This document shows positions 12,377 to 24,900 of a DNA stretch of 64,000 nucleotides, piece after piece. A model generated the notes under the pieces. It had not been told where the DNA came from, ran no database searches, and saw nothing but the letters and a program-made list of their open reading frames with translations. The stretch is from Chondrilla cf. caribensis (lineage: Eukaryota; Porifera; Demospongiae; Chondrillida; Chondrillidae). Within the stretch, counting starts at the first letter, position 1, and each line of letters starts with the position of its first letter. A program made the position numbers and the translations under genes. The stretch spans positions 4,587,548-4,651,547 of the forward strand of contig OZ026552.1 of the NCBI GenBank assembly GCA_964020155.1, given 5' to 3'.

Positions 12377-13289
12377 TTGGTTGCTGCAGGAATGGACTGG
12401 CAAAGTAACACAATATCTGATACAACTATGTTTACGTACATCAATTAATGCATGTACTTACTTGGAAATTTAAGTGAGGTAGTGGAATAATTACATGATA
12501 CAGAAAATCAATTTTTGGATTCACTGAATGCATGGTCATGACGGTTGGGAGGATAGTCTGTACATTATTGGGTGTACATGTGCATGGCTAGTACATGGGA
12601 ATACATGTACGTATATAACACATACGTATATTATACCCATGTACACATTGTGGATATGCACTTTGAACCTTCACAACCTGGCAAGGAGTTACTGCTCAAA
12701 ATATGTCAAATTAGCAAGACTCCACTGTACTTGGTTATAGCCTTGTCTCAACCTCTAGATCTCATTGGATTATGTAAATGTACATAACACCTACTCTGTA
12801 CATAACACCTACTCTGTACATAATGTCTACTCTGTATAACACTTACTGATCTATCTAAATTCTATCTGGCCAGAGGCACATTCACATGCACACACAGAAT
12901 ATGTACATATGTACTATTAGTGAACCCCCTCAACAGTAAAGCATATATCAAACATATCAAGTGAAGATGTGGCTACTTTGAACCAGCCTCATTAGTGACC
13001 TTGCTCAGCAACATCCTTCAAATGAACCATTTGCAGTGCTTTGGAGACCTCAGGTTCATGAACCTTGTAAACATGTCTACAACATTTTATGGATTTCAGA
13101 GATGATTGAAATACAATAGTGTCTTCTGGATTCTTTACAAATGCACAACATGATCCTATCATTGTGCATACATTTGACTAATGCCAACATAATACAGGCT
13201 TACAGTACAGCATACATTAGGAAGGAGTTAACAGTACACAGTTATATTGTCAATGACCAGATTGAGTATACATATGGAGCAGCTTTTGA
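12377..13289. repeat. 3' module and intergenic repeat after FRB1
   Basis: The standard 3' module (12377-12690) and intergenic repeat (12940-13240) flank a short run of the 18-bp minisatellite (TACATAACACCTACTCTG, about three copies at 12782-12842). No gene seen. Confidence 0.65.
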
Positions 13290-14330
13290 TAAGCACCATT
13301 TTGAATAGCTCATGGGAAAGTGGGCGTGTCAACCTGATATGTCAACCAGATCTAGCTGGGGACGTGAACTAACTTATGAAGTAATTCCTATCTCAATAGG
13401 TGGCCAGTAACCCCAGATACATTTGGAAGTGCTTAATACTATTTCAATGTATGGCATAGTATAGGAGAAAAAACACTAAGCACCTTTTTGAATGTCTCAT
13501 TGGAATGAGAGCGTGTCAACCTGGTATTTGTACCAGAGATAGCTGGGGGTGTGAACTAACTTATGAAACCATTCTCATCTCAATAGATGGCCTGTAACCC
13601 CAGTTAGATTCGGAGGTGCTTAATATTCTTTCAATATATAGGATAGTATATGTATGTAGGAGAGAAAATGCTAAGCACCTTTTTAAATAGCTCATGGAAA
13701 AGTGGGCGTGTCAACCTGATATCTTTACCAGACCTAGCTGGGGACGTCAACAAACTTATGAAACATTTTCCATCTCAGTAGCTAATCCATAACCACAGCT
13801 ACATTTGGAGGTGCTTACTGTATTCTCAATGTATGGGATAGTATAGGAGAGAAAATGCTAAGCACCTTTTTAAATAGCTCATGGCAAAGTAGACGTGTCA
13901 ACCTGGTATCTTTACCAGAACTAGCTGTGGACAAAAACTAACCTATGCAACAATTCCCATCTCTGTAGCTAATCCATAACCCCAGCTACATTCGGAGGTG
14001 CTTAATATTGTTCAATGTATGGAAGAATATAGGAGAGAATATGCTAAGCACCTTTTTGAATAGCTCATGGAAAAGTGAATGTGTCAACCTGATATTTATA
14101 CCAGATTGACCTGAGGATGTGAACTAATTTATCAAACAATTCCCTACATTAGGAGGTGCTTAATATTGTATGGAAGAGTATAGGAGAATAAATGCTAAGC
14201 ACCCTTTTAAATAGCTCTTGGAAATGTTGGGGTGTCAACCTGATATTTTCACCAGGCCTAGCTGGGGATGTCAACAAACTTATGAAACAATTCCCATCTC
14301 CGTAGCTAACCCATAACTCCATATGTATTC
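13290..14330. repeat. About six tandem ~155-195 bp units with inverted ends
   Basis: Units start near 13291, 13478, 13672, 13858, 14043 and 14197. Each begins TAAGCACCTTTTT (or TAAGCACCATTTT), and most end AGGTGCTTAATA, so single units have terminal inverted repeats. Internally they share AGCTCATGG, GTGTCAACCTGATAT and CTAGCTGGGGACGT. One isolated partial unit lies at about 32965-33150 between FRA5 and FRA6. They are probably MITE-derived satellites. No gene. Confidence 0.8.
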
Positions 14331-14437
14331 TTCAATGTACATATGTACCATGGGTACATATGTACATTGAAGAATAGCAGATGCTCTGAATGAGATTCAT
14401 TGGCAATGAATAATTATAAAGATAGCTACAACTGCTC

Positions 14438-14465
14438 ATAACTGGAATTTGAATGGCTATAAATA
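14438..14465 (+). promoter_or_regulatory. FRA2 core promoter
   Basis: CTATAAATA at 14457-14465, 62 bp before the ATG. The ETS-like site is degraded (CTGGAATTTG). The dyad ATTCATTGGCAATGAAT is at about 14395. Confidence 0.7.
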
Positions 14466-14518
14466 CAGGACATATCTCCAGCTGAACACCACCTGGTGTG
14501 TAGATTCATTAGGTCAAC

Positions 14519-15644
14519 ATGTGGAGCTTTCTGGTAGTGATCTTGATCATTGGTGAGATTGGTTCAGTGGAGAGCACTGTCTCGTTGGAGGAGACAACAA
14601 CTGACATATCTCACACTATCAACAAGGTGAGTGGGGGAGGTGGAGGAACACTGGTTGTGGGGTGATGGTGATGGTGACCACATGCATTCATCTACTCTAC
14701 AGAGATCAGCACCAACTACACCATGTGACAAATCTAGGGAAGGAAACGCCATCTACAGTCAGCAACAAACTGATACAGTGTGGATTTGTAAGAGTGGAAA
14801 GTGGACACCTTTCAAGTAAGACACTATATTATGTAGTAATATATGACACACACAACACAATCTACTGTACTCCATTCTACAGGTTAACACTATCACTGGG
14901 AGCTACTCAAGATGTTCCCGCATCATCCTGTAAGGAGATACAACAATCACTAACTGCTAACTGCTACCAACCTCCAACAGATGGGATGTACTGGATCACA
15001 ATACAAGACCAATGTACCAACCAGACACAGACTATAAAGGTAACATGCTACAATACATCACAGAATGTACATTACAACTTACATCCTCTCTCTCTCGTAC
15101 ACTACAACAGGTTTGGTGTGACATGTCAACATGTGGAGGAGGATGGACACTAGTGTGGAAACACTCCTACATGGAGGTTACTCCACTCACATCAGACATG
15201 TACTACTTCTCCAATCACTACAGACCCTGTACCGATATCAACAGTGGATGGTGCAATGTACCCCAGAAATCTCGCCTCAAGCCCACTGAAATGATGATAG
15301 TTGCCTACCACAACAAAAGAGTCGCGTATGCCTATCGAGGGAAATTTAATCGTAACATTGACTCGGACTGGACAGGAGGGATTCTACTGGATCACCACAA
15401 GTGTGTGGACCATTGCACCCATAGAAATGGAGTTCGTCCAGCACCTAGTGCTGAGGGGGATAACAGATTATTTGGGATTGCCTTTGATAAACGCTCTCCT
15501 GACAACTACTATCACAATTGTGATACATTCGCCATCAGTTTTAACAATCCTAGAGAGTGTCGCTGGTATGACTGTCACCTGCCAACTTCCATTTCTGCTA
15601 CAAGGTCAAGTACTCAAATGACAGTAGCCATTTATGTACGCTGA
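14519..15644 (+). CDS. FRA2: secreted fibrinogen-related protein, subfamily A
   Basis: Exons 14519-14626, 14703-14815, 14883-15039 and 15111-15644 give 303 residues with no lesion. Leader MWSFLVVILIIGEIGSVES is followed by a Thr-rich stretch, the exon 2 segment with two cysteines (PCDK, WICK), exon 3 with three (SSC, NCY, DQC), then the GGGWT-containing exon 4. Introns are only about 65-75 bp. Variable positions: HR after DHCT, EG before DNRL, R in KRSP, H in YYHNC, AIS after CDTF, Y in RWYDC, H before LPTS, TRSS before TQMT. It lies tail to tail with the minus-strand MFI-like gene. Stop 15642-15644 and that gene's last recognised exon are only about 360 bp apart. Confidence 0.88.
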
Positions 15645-16003
15645 TTGGTTGCTGCAGGAATGGGCTGGCAAAGTAACACAATATCTGATACAACTATGTT
15701 TACGTACATCAATTAATGCATGTACTTACTTGGAAATTTAAGTGAGGCAGTGGAATAATTACATAATACAGAAAATCAATTTTTGGATTCACTGAATGCA
15801 TGGTCATGACGGTTGGGAGGATAGTCCGTACATTATTGGGTGTACATGTGCATGGCTAGTACATGAGAATACACTTCCTTATATTTTGTACAATGAACTA
15901 TAATACTTTGCCCCTTATAATGCTACAAGTGCATAGAGTATATGTACAATCTACATACATACAGTATCACATACATAATATGGTTATGTACGTACATACT
16001 TAC
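15645..16003. repeat. 3' module shared by FRA2 and FRA12, joining the MFI-like gene
   Basis: The FRA2 3' module runs to about 15870 and passes into sequence that recurs after FRA12 (62640-62990). It includes GTACATACA-rich spacer up to the donor of the minus-strand gene. No further exon could be confirmed. Confidence 0.6.
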
Positions 16004-16409
16004 TCTTGTTGGAACCAGTCTCCATCCGTTGTTCTCCCAGCGTTGGTACCAGTTATTTTTTCCTGAAGTATTCCAATAGAGGACATTACTCATGTACATA
16101 ATAATATTATACTGTAAACATTACAATTGATTAGAAGGATACTGTTACAGTATAAATTACACAGAAGTGTAAGTATGTCTAATATAGCATTAAAATACTA
16201 TTCTTTTATGTACATTTGTATGTGTACAATTTTATACATAACTAAGTCTACTCCAATTCAATGTACATATGCACATATGAACATAGTTCAAATTTCTGGA
16301 TGATGTGCTTACCCCCAACGACCATTTGTTATAAATATCTTTATAATAAGTACAAGACTCTACTGTATACGTATATGCAAACACACACTCACACTCACAG
16401 ACACACTCA

Positions 16410-16483
<74 letters not shown>

Positions 16484-16902
16484 CCTCCATCTGTCTTCTC
16501 CTCCATCTTCTTCTGCCCCACTTTGTTGTGCACGTCTCCTGCTAGCAGTCTCCTGTGTTGCATGACTGTGTAGTCTCTTGGACTGGAAGCACAGAGGTCT
16601 ACGATGTTCCGGTACGTGAATATCTTGTAGTAGACGTTGGGAGGGAAGGTCTCCTACACAAATGTATGTATGTACGTATATAGCATTATTCAGCTACGTA
16701 TACATACGTACGTATGTACAATGTGCATACATACATGCGTATATACGTACGTATGCATATGTATACGTAATATGTACGTACGTACGTATGTGTATATATA
16801 CGTACACATGTATGTGCACCAAGACTTACTCCACCTAGTCGAAAACGAACACGAACACCAGCTGCTCTGTCCAGTAATGAAGCCTGATCGTGAGTGTGTG
16901 TG

Positions 16903-16973
<71 letters not shown>

Positions 16974-18202
16974 ATAAGAAAAATTCTGTGAGCCAGAGAA
17001 TACAATCATATCTGTAGGTAGTGCAAGACACTGTTAACATATAAGAGACTTTATACAAACCTACTGATAATACATGCATACAAATGTACGTATGTACGTA
17101 TGTACTTGAGTACACATACGTATGTACGTATAAATAGTATTATACACAAATGTTTATAAAGATTGTCAACTAACAGAGCTGATCACATTCAGAAATACTG
17201 AACAGCAGATACTGAACAAGGTAGACATATGTACATGTGTATATACTCCACATTCAAGGACATGACACACATACATATGTACGTATAAATGTGGATGATA
17301 ATACTATTATTATTCACACACACACACCTCTTTTGGGTTGATACAGCGCAGCATGAGGGAGGGTTCACCACACCCATTGAAATTAATCAAATCTCTATAA
17401 AATCTGTAGACCTTTGTATTCTGAAAGTGGAAATGTGTATATACATACGTACGTACATATTTGAGTGTGTACGTACGTACGTATGTACGTACGTATGTAC
17501 AGCACTTAATACACACAACAGTGCACCTATGTATAGTATGTACAATCAAAATCCACTGCAATATTATGTACATACGTACATACATACGTATTATCTTAAG
17601 TAACCAGCGATAATGATGTGATGATACTGTATTAGCAGATAACTGCTTTGGAAAATCACTCTCTGAGAACAAAGTCCACCAATTTGTCAGCTCACATTGA
17701 AACTTCTCCAAGTTCTTTGTATGACCTCGGCTGCCTTCCTCGGAGGAAGTTTCACATCTTCAATGATGGGAGGCAAAGGATCGGAAGAGATTCCACCTAC
17801 ATCCTTCAACACAGGACCAAGAATTTCCTTGAATAGCCGCCTACACTCAAAAACAATTGTTTGAATAAGAGTGATGGCAGTAAATATACGTACATATGCA
17901 CAAAAGTTTATAGGGATGAAGTAACTTGCATACACATGTACTAAAATACGAAAAGGCCTATAAATGGGGCTGGGGTGTTCATTAAGTTTGGGAAATTTCA
18001 CTATTTTACCTTATGATACATGCCAAGGTTCTATACTGCTTCCATGGGAAATACAGTACGCGACGTCCACCTGTGTGTACCTGTGGCTAATATAACCATG
18101 GATACTCTAACACACAAACCTTGTTCTGTGACCTCTCCATAGACGCTGTATTTCAATAGCAGCCGCAACGGAACACCCCAACCTCCGCTCCCTGATAACC
18201 CT
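16004..18202 (-). CDS. IQ-motif protein resembling MFI (C11orf65), minus strand
   Basis: Minus-strand exons in order, joining in phase: 18202-18120 (IQ motif, EIQRLWRGHRTR), 17840-17696 (second IQ-like AAEVIQRTWRSF), 17420-17328 (KVYRFYRDLINF, LMLRCINPKE), 16883-16830 (ASLLDRAAGVRVRFRLGG), 16653-16485 (ETFPPNVYYKIFTYR, SPRDYTVMQHRRLL). A 26-nt exon at 16338-16313 and an exon ending at 16004 (NWYQRWENNGWRLVPTR) follow, but their phases are less certain. The FRLGG-ETFPPNVYYKIF core and the CINPKE motif resemble the MFI/C11orf65 family, which in vertebrates is linked to mitochondrial fission. I assign this from memory, so confidence is moderate. The 5'-most and 3'-most exons are not established. 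Donors and acceptors are GT-AG on the minus strand. Confidence 0.6.
16412..16480. repeat. (AC)n microsatellite
   Basis: Pure AC run in an intron of the MFI-like gene, abutting the donor of exon 16485-16653. The duplicated copy at 63402-63514 has a longer run. Confidence 0.95.
16893..16970. repeat. (GT)n microsatellite
   Basis: GT run in the intron just upstream (in gene sense) of exon 16830-16883, repeated in the second gene copy at 63901-63976. Confidence 0.95.
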
Positions 18203-19465
18203 CTACACGGACGATTGACACAAATATAAAAGTACAAATGTGAAGTATTAACGTATCCGAGACTTGGTGTAATACCTTTCTTTCGCCGGATACGCCAAGA
18301 CTACTCAAATCCGTGACATCTTCGCCTTATTAGATAGTACACGAAAGTAGAAATAAAACAAGCAATAACTAGCTGGATACATTGATAAACGTTCAGATTC
18401 AATACACTAGAGAATACCTGGAAAGTTGACGTTCCTCAAAAGTGCACTGGCTTCTTTCTTGGACAGCATGCTAACGTTTCACCATCTATGCCTGATACGC
18501 CATTTTATAGGTTTCCATAACAACCACATCATGTTGAGCAATGTTACGCAACCCCCGGCCCTAGTTCATAACAACTGGAACGGTCCTATTGGACAACCAG
18601 GGAATCCCGTCGTACAACCAGACAGGCCCATCCGATCGTACAACTGGATAAGCCCATTTAACAACCATGTAATTCTGTTGTACAATCCCATTATGTCACC
18701 CTTAGAATACAACATTACAAATGCACTCTCTTTTCTTGCGGGATATTGTAATTCTGTTGTGAGCTTTGACAAATTCTGAATGGGAAGGGTGATATATGCA
18801 ACCACATATGTATCGCATTTGATCTGGAATTAACCATAGACCGAAACATTGATATTATGTACAATATCACGTATAGGATAAATTAAATAGATACGAATTA
18901 TTCCATCACTGAGACACTATAATGGTGGAGGATTTTCAATATCTCTCTTGATTGCAATCAACTGCAACTCCATGGCCTTATGGGGTTTCCCTGTATAAAT
19001 ATTTAATATCTATTTATCTATCTATCTATCTATCTAAGTGAAGATGTGGCTACTTTCAACCAGCCTCATTAGTGAGCTTGCTCAGCAACATCCTTTGAAA
19101 TGAACCATTTGAAGGGCTTTGGGGATATCAGGTTCATGAACCTTGTAAATGTGTTTATGGTTCTCCAAAGTCGATTGAATTACAATTATAAAATTGAAAA
19201 AAATTAAAATTAAAATTGAATTATAGTGTCTTCTGGATTCTTTACAAATGCACAACATACTCAATGACCTGACCCTATCATTGTTTCTCAGCAAAATCAT
19301 TTGTAAAAAATCATTTGCAGTGCTTCAGAGACCTCAACTTCATAAACCTTGTAAACACCTTTATAGATTTCCAAAGTTGATTGAAATACAATAGTGTCTT
19401 CTGGATTCTTTACAAATGCACAACATACTCAATGACCTGATCCTATCGATCATTGTGCATTGTAC
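18203..19465. other. MFI-like 5' flank and spacer before FRA3
   Basis: 18203-18480 is the 5' side of the minus-strand gene. A possible extra exon at about 18277-18325 (minus, DLSSLGVSGERK then a GT donor) could not be joined. 18560-18720 holds a short imperfect repeat of CGTACAACC/TGTACAATC-type words. 19009-19036 is a (TATC)n run. 19037-19460 carries two diverged copies of the intergenic repeat (AACCTTGTAAA, ATAGTGTCTTCTGGATTC). No complete gene seen. Confidence 0.45.
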
Positions 19466-19493
19466 ATAAACAGAAGTTGAACAGCTATAAATA
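19466..19493 (+). promoter_or_regulatory. FRA3 core promoter
   Basis: CTATAAATA at 19485-19493, 62 bp before the ATG, preceded by ACAGAAGTTG at the ETS-like position. Confidence 0.7.
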
Positions 19494-19546
19494 CAGGACA
19501 ACGCTCTAGCTGGACACCAACTGGTATGTAGATTCAAGACTTCAAC

Positions 19547-20673
19547 ATGTGGAGCTTTCTGGTAATGATCTTGATCATTGGTGAGATTGGTTCAGTGGAG
19601 AGCACTGTCCTGTTGGAGGAGACAACAACTGACATATCTCACACTATCAACAAGGTGAGTGGGGGAGGTGGAGGAACACTGGTTGGGGGGTGATGGTGAT
19701 GGTGACCACATTCATCTACTCTACAGAGATCAGCACCAACTACACCATGTGACAAATCAAGGGAAGGAAACGCCATCTACAGTCAGCAACAAACTGATAC
19801 AGTGTGGATTTGTAAGAGTGGAAAGTGGACACCTTTCAAGTAAGACACTATATATAGGAATATATGACAAACACAACACAATGTACTGTAATCCATTCCA
19901 CAGGCTAACACTCTCACTGGGAGCTACTCAAGATGTTCCCGCATCATCCTGTAAGGAGATACGACAATCACTAACTGCTAACTGCTACCAACCTCCAACA
20001 GATGGGATGTACTGGATCACAATACAAGACCAATGTACCAACCAGACACAGACTATAAAGGTAACATGCTACAATACATCACAGAATGTACATTACAACT
20101 TATATCCTCTCTCTCTCTCGTACACTACAACAGGTTTGGTGTGACATGTCAACATGTGGAGGAGGATGGACACTAGTGTGGAAACACTCCTACATGGAGG
20201 TTACTCCACTCACATCAGACATGTACTACTTCTCCGATCACTACAGACCCTGTACTGATATCAACAGTGGATGGTGCAATGTACCCCAGAAATCTCGCCT
20301 CAAGCCCACTGAAATGATGATAGTTGCCTACCACAACAAAAGAGTTGTGTACGCCTATCGGGGGAAATTTAACCGTAACATTGACTCGGACTGGACAGGA
20401 GGAGTTCTACTGGATCACCACAAGTGTGTGGACCATTGTGCCAGAAGTGATACTAATGGCGTTCGTCCAGCACCTAGTGCTCACGGGGATAGCAGATTTC
20501 TTGGGATTGCCTTTGATAAACTCTCTCCTGACAACTACTATGCCAATTGTGATACATTCCGCAACAGTTTTGACAATCCCGGAGAGTGTCGCTGGCATGA
20601 CTGTCACCTGCCAACTTCCATTTCTGGTACAAACAGAAATACTCAAATGACAGTAGCCATTTATGTACGGTGA
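19547..20673 (+). CDS. FRA3: secreted fibrinogen-related protein, subfamily A (type example)
   Basis: Exons 19547-19654, 19727-19839, 19904-20060 and 20134-20673 give 305 residues. Residues 1-19 form a signal peptide (MWSFLVMILIIGEIGSVES). Residues 37-74 (exon 2) and 75-126 (exon 3) carry 2 and 3 cysteines. Residues 127-305 (exon 4) begin VWCDMSTCGGGWTLVWKHSY, the fibrinogen/COLFI-type GGGWT start, and hold 9 cysteines. Intron phases are 0, 2, 0. Two NQT/N-T-type glycosylation sequons are possible (CTNQTQT). Variable residues: ARSDT in the first loop, AHGDS, L in KLSP, A in YYANC, RNS, H in RWHDC, H before LPTS, TNRN. No transmembrane segment follows, so a soluble secreted product is inferred. 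Confidence 0.9.
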
Positions 20674-21979
20674 TTGGTTGTTGCAGGAATGGGCTGGCAA
20701 AGTAACACAATATCTGATACAACTATGTTTACGTACATCAATTAATGCATGTACTTACTTGGAAATTTAAGTGAGGCAGTGGAATAATTACATAATACAG
20801 AAATCAATTTTTGGATTCACTGAATGCATGGTCATGACGGTTGGGAGGATAGTCCGTACATTATTGGGTGTACATGTGCATGACTAGTACATGGGAATAC
20901 ATGCATATAACACATATAATATACCCATGTACACATTGTGGATATGCACTTTGAACCTTCACAACCACCATACTGCTGAATGTATTGCATGTACATATTA
21001 CATATTATACGTATATATATGCAGTTCCTACTGTATTATTATCAATGATGAGCATGGTGTCCCTAGTGGGGATCATAACTTAGATATTCAACTGCAGTCA
21101 ATCTCTCACAACTTGTTGTTGAAAGAGGTGGTATATTGATTAACGAGGTTGGCAAATAAACTTAACATTCATTACTGTTCGTGTAGTATTATATTTGCAT
21201 TGAAAAATTATTTGGGATAAAAGGTTCAGTGGGTAAAAGATTATGGTGGTGGATTTACAACAATTCACTAGCTGTAGTACATACACATTCAGGACAATAT
21301 TATGCAGTTGAGAGTGTGCTCGTGGAATATCCACGGTATGGTATGTATGACCAAGTGAATGGTATATATGATGGACTTGCTGTTCCTGCCACAGGAAGTT
21401 ACAGCAAACTGGGAATTAACTTCCTGTTCTTCTTGTGACAGGAAGTGGTATCAAATAAACAATGAATTACCTTCTTCAGAATATAGGAAATGAACTATAC
21501 ATATATAATGCATACTTTGTATTATGGAACCCTGTTCTCTTATACATATTGTAATGCAACTAACCATTAGAAGAGGAAATGACATTCAATCCATGCAAGA
21601 TGGAAGAGGTGTGTGCTGCATGGGTACTGATTAACATAATTAAACAAATTGAAAAAGGAAATGAATCCACCTGGTCATGAGGGTGTGAGGATTTCACCCA
21701 CTGTGTCTGGGTTTCTCCTGGCCACCAGATCTCCCAAGAGGATTCGTTCGTGGATGTCTGTTTCTGGGAAATGGTTGACAAATGACAATCACAAGTGATA
21801 ACACAGCACGTACAGGTAATTCCACATCTTCATACCATATGTGTACACATATGTCCATGCAGTACAGTACATATGTATGGATATTGAGTCTAACCTGCCT
21901 AGCAAGTACCGTGAAGGACACAACAAATCTCTACTTCTTATCAGAGGTATTAGCTATCAACACTGGTGGACAGCAGTGC
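20674..21979. repeat. 3' module after FRA3 and block a, copy 2
   Basis: The 3' module (20674-20965) joins block a (about 20975 on). The block includes an open stretch on the plus strand at 21300-21438 (SVLVEYPRYGMYDQVNGIYDG, ending INFLFFL and a stop), the CAGGAAGT inverted pair near 21398-21450, and the 21700-21780 segment. It is cut at 21984/21985 by the RT-bearing insertion and resumes at 25671. Confidence 0.6.
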
Positions 21980-21984
21980 ATGTG

Positions 21985-24900
21985 CAAGGCCGGCGCAAGT
22001 GGTCCGGCAAGTCCGGCATTTGCCGGACCACTTTTCAGGCCAAACTCCTGAAAAAAAAAAAACAATATTGACTTTTACCAAATGTGATGTGTGCAAATCA
22101 CCTGTATGAATCTGATTTAGAACTAAAATTCTCCTTAGCTAAAGCATAGAAGGAAAGAATTGATTTGTAAGCTGTTTAGGGAGAACGACAGCGAACGTTA
22201 GCGACGGCTGTGTAGAAGCGCCATCTTGGGAGCGGTCATGCATGCGATACATGTATTGCACAATCCGTCCAAAGCTATAGATTACGTAAAATGAAATAAA
22301 CTACATACTAATAGTGATAAAGAAAAAGAGGAAATTAAAGCTTACACTCATTGGATGCAAAAACAATGGAATCGGGGTATTTGGCAACCGATCCGATAGA
22401 TGATCTAGAGTCGCGAATAGCAGCTATTGCTGATCTGAGAAGGGAATAGCGAAGTCTGCATCTTATCCATGAGATCACCTTATTATAGGGTTCATCTCTT
22501 CTTTCAGACAATAGACCAGCAAGTCTTTTGTAGGCGACTTCAGTCGATTTGCTCATACCACCTGATAGCGAGAAGACCAAAGGGGTGAAAGAACCCATCT
22601 CAACTTGCGTGATTCTGACCTCATAGGACCTGCGTTTCTCCAACTCATGTTTTCGATATACAGATCCTACCTTCTGATGGATATAGCTTGGGGCATTAGG
22701 GTTGAAGATTCGCACATCAAAAAAGGCCCTTTGACCCCGGCACCAAAATCCGTCGGCACTAACATCAACTCTAGCTGCATCTTCTCTGTTGGTGGAAGCT
22801 AAGGGGAATGTTTCTCCTGTAAGGGGCTGTAGTTTGGGTTCGCTGGTGACATTATAACATACTTCTGACAATAAATTTGCAGTGAGGTCCCTTATCTCGT
22901 TATGTCTGCGTGTCGGTAAGCCTCCCGTATTACACACTAGCGCATGATCAACTGTGAAACCCTTTCCGCAGATACATTGGGTACGGAGGTGTGTTGGTTG
23001 CCAGTTGTATCTTAGGTGAATAGCATCTCGAAAATCGCTTTTGTGCAATACCAGGCCTTGCGCTTTAATGGGGAGATTAAGTAGCCATGATGAGGCCCCT
23101 TTCTCGGTTGCAAGATCAACATTCCTCTTCATAGTTTCAGGTAGCAAGGCTGTTATTTTTTCAAACAGACATTTCTGAGTATTTTTACGTTTCGTTTTCA
23201 TTTCATCTTTGGCTTTCTTTTGATTATCCATCACATTGACATCATATAGGCTGTCGTTCTGGAAGATTTTTTCACATAGGGGGCCGGCCAATGAACGAGA
23301 GGTTTCGTATTCGTTGTCAGCTTCCTGAACGGGGTTTTTAATCCCCAAGCCCCCCAATCGAGGAGGTAGGGCAAATAGCTCCCTCTCTGTATCAGACACT
23401 ACGCGTCCAGTAATGGCAGGGATGAGGGTGGATTTTATGACGTCCTCTAAAGGCTTGAGAAGGTTTGCCATTGCGGGATTTGTCCTTAGAGCAAAGGACC
23501 ATTGGCTGCTTAGACCATGAATAAATCCGGCATAAGCGGCGTGTGGCTGGGACAGGGAATTTTAGATAAAATCTTAACAGATTCCATCCAGACAGTAACC
23601 TTCTTGCTGAGTAGCAATGAGGTGGCCAAATCATTACCGATGGCGGCTCCAAGATATTCTCTTGCTTCGGAAGTAATGTTGATACCGAAATCACTGAACA
23701 AGAGCTTGGCTTCCTGTAAATACTCATTTTTGACGACCAGACATGTCTTTTCCATGTTAATGAAGTATCCATAAGATGGGCCGTGTCTGCGGAGTCCATG
23801 TAGCCAATCTTTCAACACTTCCAGGCGTCCTGCTGCAGCGGCATCATCTGCATACCATAGCTGATGGATCTCTTTTAACTTTGATTTCACCTTCTCAATA
23901 AGGGGCATCAATGCGACTGCATAAATAGCCATTGAGAGGGGGTCACCCTGAGTCGTCCCCTCTCTAGACAAGATGGTTTCTCCTTCTATAAAGAGATGGA
24001 TGTCCTCTCGGTACGTGTTGATAGCTATGGTGGCAAGAGTTGGACAGGTTACAGAGATATTTCGAAGTGCCACCTGACGATTCAGACTATTAAATGCATT
24101 TTTTGCATCAATCAGCAGCATTCCTTCAGACAAAGGATTCAGGAAGATGTGGCGCATGGCGTGGATTGCTGACTCTATGCCAGCAATTTGACCAGTGCAA
24201 AGTTGCACAGTGCCAGTTACTGACTGTATATCTGGAGATATCACCCCTAACACTGCTTTGCCAATGATTCGTCTTACCACCTCCCCTATGCCAATGGGGC
24301 GAACCCCAGGACATTTGTCAATGGCGATCAGTCTGCAGGCATTGTATGCCGCAATTCCTTCTGGGGCAACAAAGGTTGTACACAGTTTTCTTGCCACTGT
24401 AGAAATAGCAGAACATAGTTCATCTGATGCACGACGGAAAGCGGTACAAAACCTTTTCCAAGCACTAGAGTCAGCTCCAGATGGTCCAGCAGAACCCTTT
24501 ACCTTAAGAACTGCTGATTTAATAGCCTTTCCGTCAATATTCTGAAAGATGACTGGATGTGGGATAGACATGTTGTCTGCAGGTTCTACCAATGCATCAA
24601 AACAAAGGGGACCACTCGCAGGATGTTTCTCTAGAAGGATGTCTCGCTCAGTATTGGTCCCATTTCCGACTTTACTCTGAAGAGATAGAAATTGGTTATT
24701 TCCTGACTGGTTAGACAGTAATCTCATCGCTGCCTTAACATTCCCCCGAAACATTAAATTACTGAATGATCTTGCAAGTTTTGATTCATTAGTCTGATGG
24801 GATACACTTGGACGCAAACGATTTTGAATGGATTGGGCCTTATGTAGCAAGGATTTTATATCACCAGATTCCCAGAGTTCCAATCTTCTACGTAGTGCAG

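Noticed and set aside
15301..15621. +1-frame ORFs of about 106-110 codons inside exon 4 (starting MPTTTKES) and the opposing minus-strand ORFs (MPAHSCSNQSP)
   Set aside because: Shadows of exon 4: their changes follow codon positions of the main frame, and they recur only because exon 4 is conserved.
18426..18779. 117-codon plus-strand ORF upstream of FRA3
   Set aside because: Low-complexity NPVVQPDRPIR-type translation of short repeats, no homologue recognised, absent from other units; it overlaps the likely promoter side of the minus-strand gene.
19659..20144. Single-frame ORFs of about 160-170 codons running through introns 1-3 of A genes (starting GEVEEHWL), present at most copies
   Set aside because: They cross introns with perfect GT-AG borders and read exon 2 and exon 4 out of the conserved frame; the spliced reading restores all cysteines and the leader.
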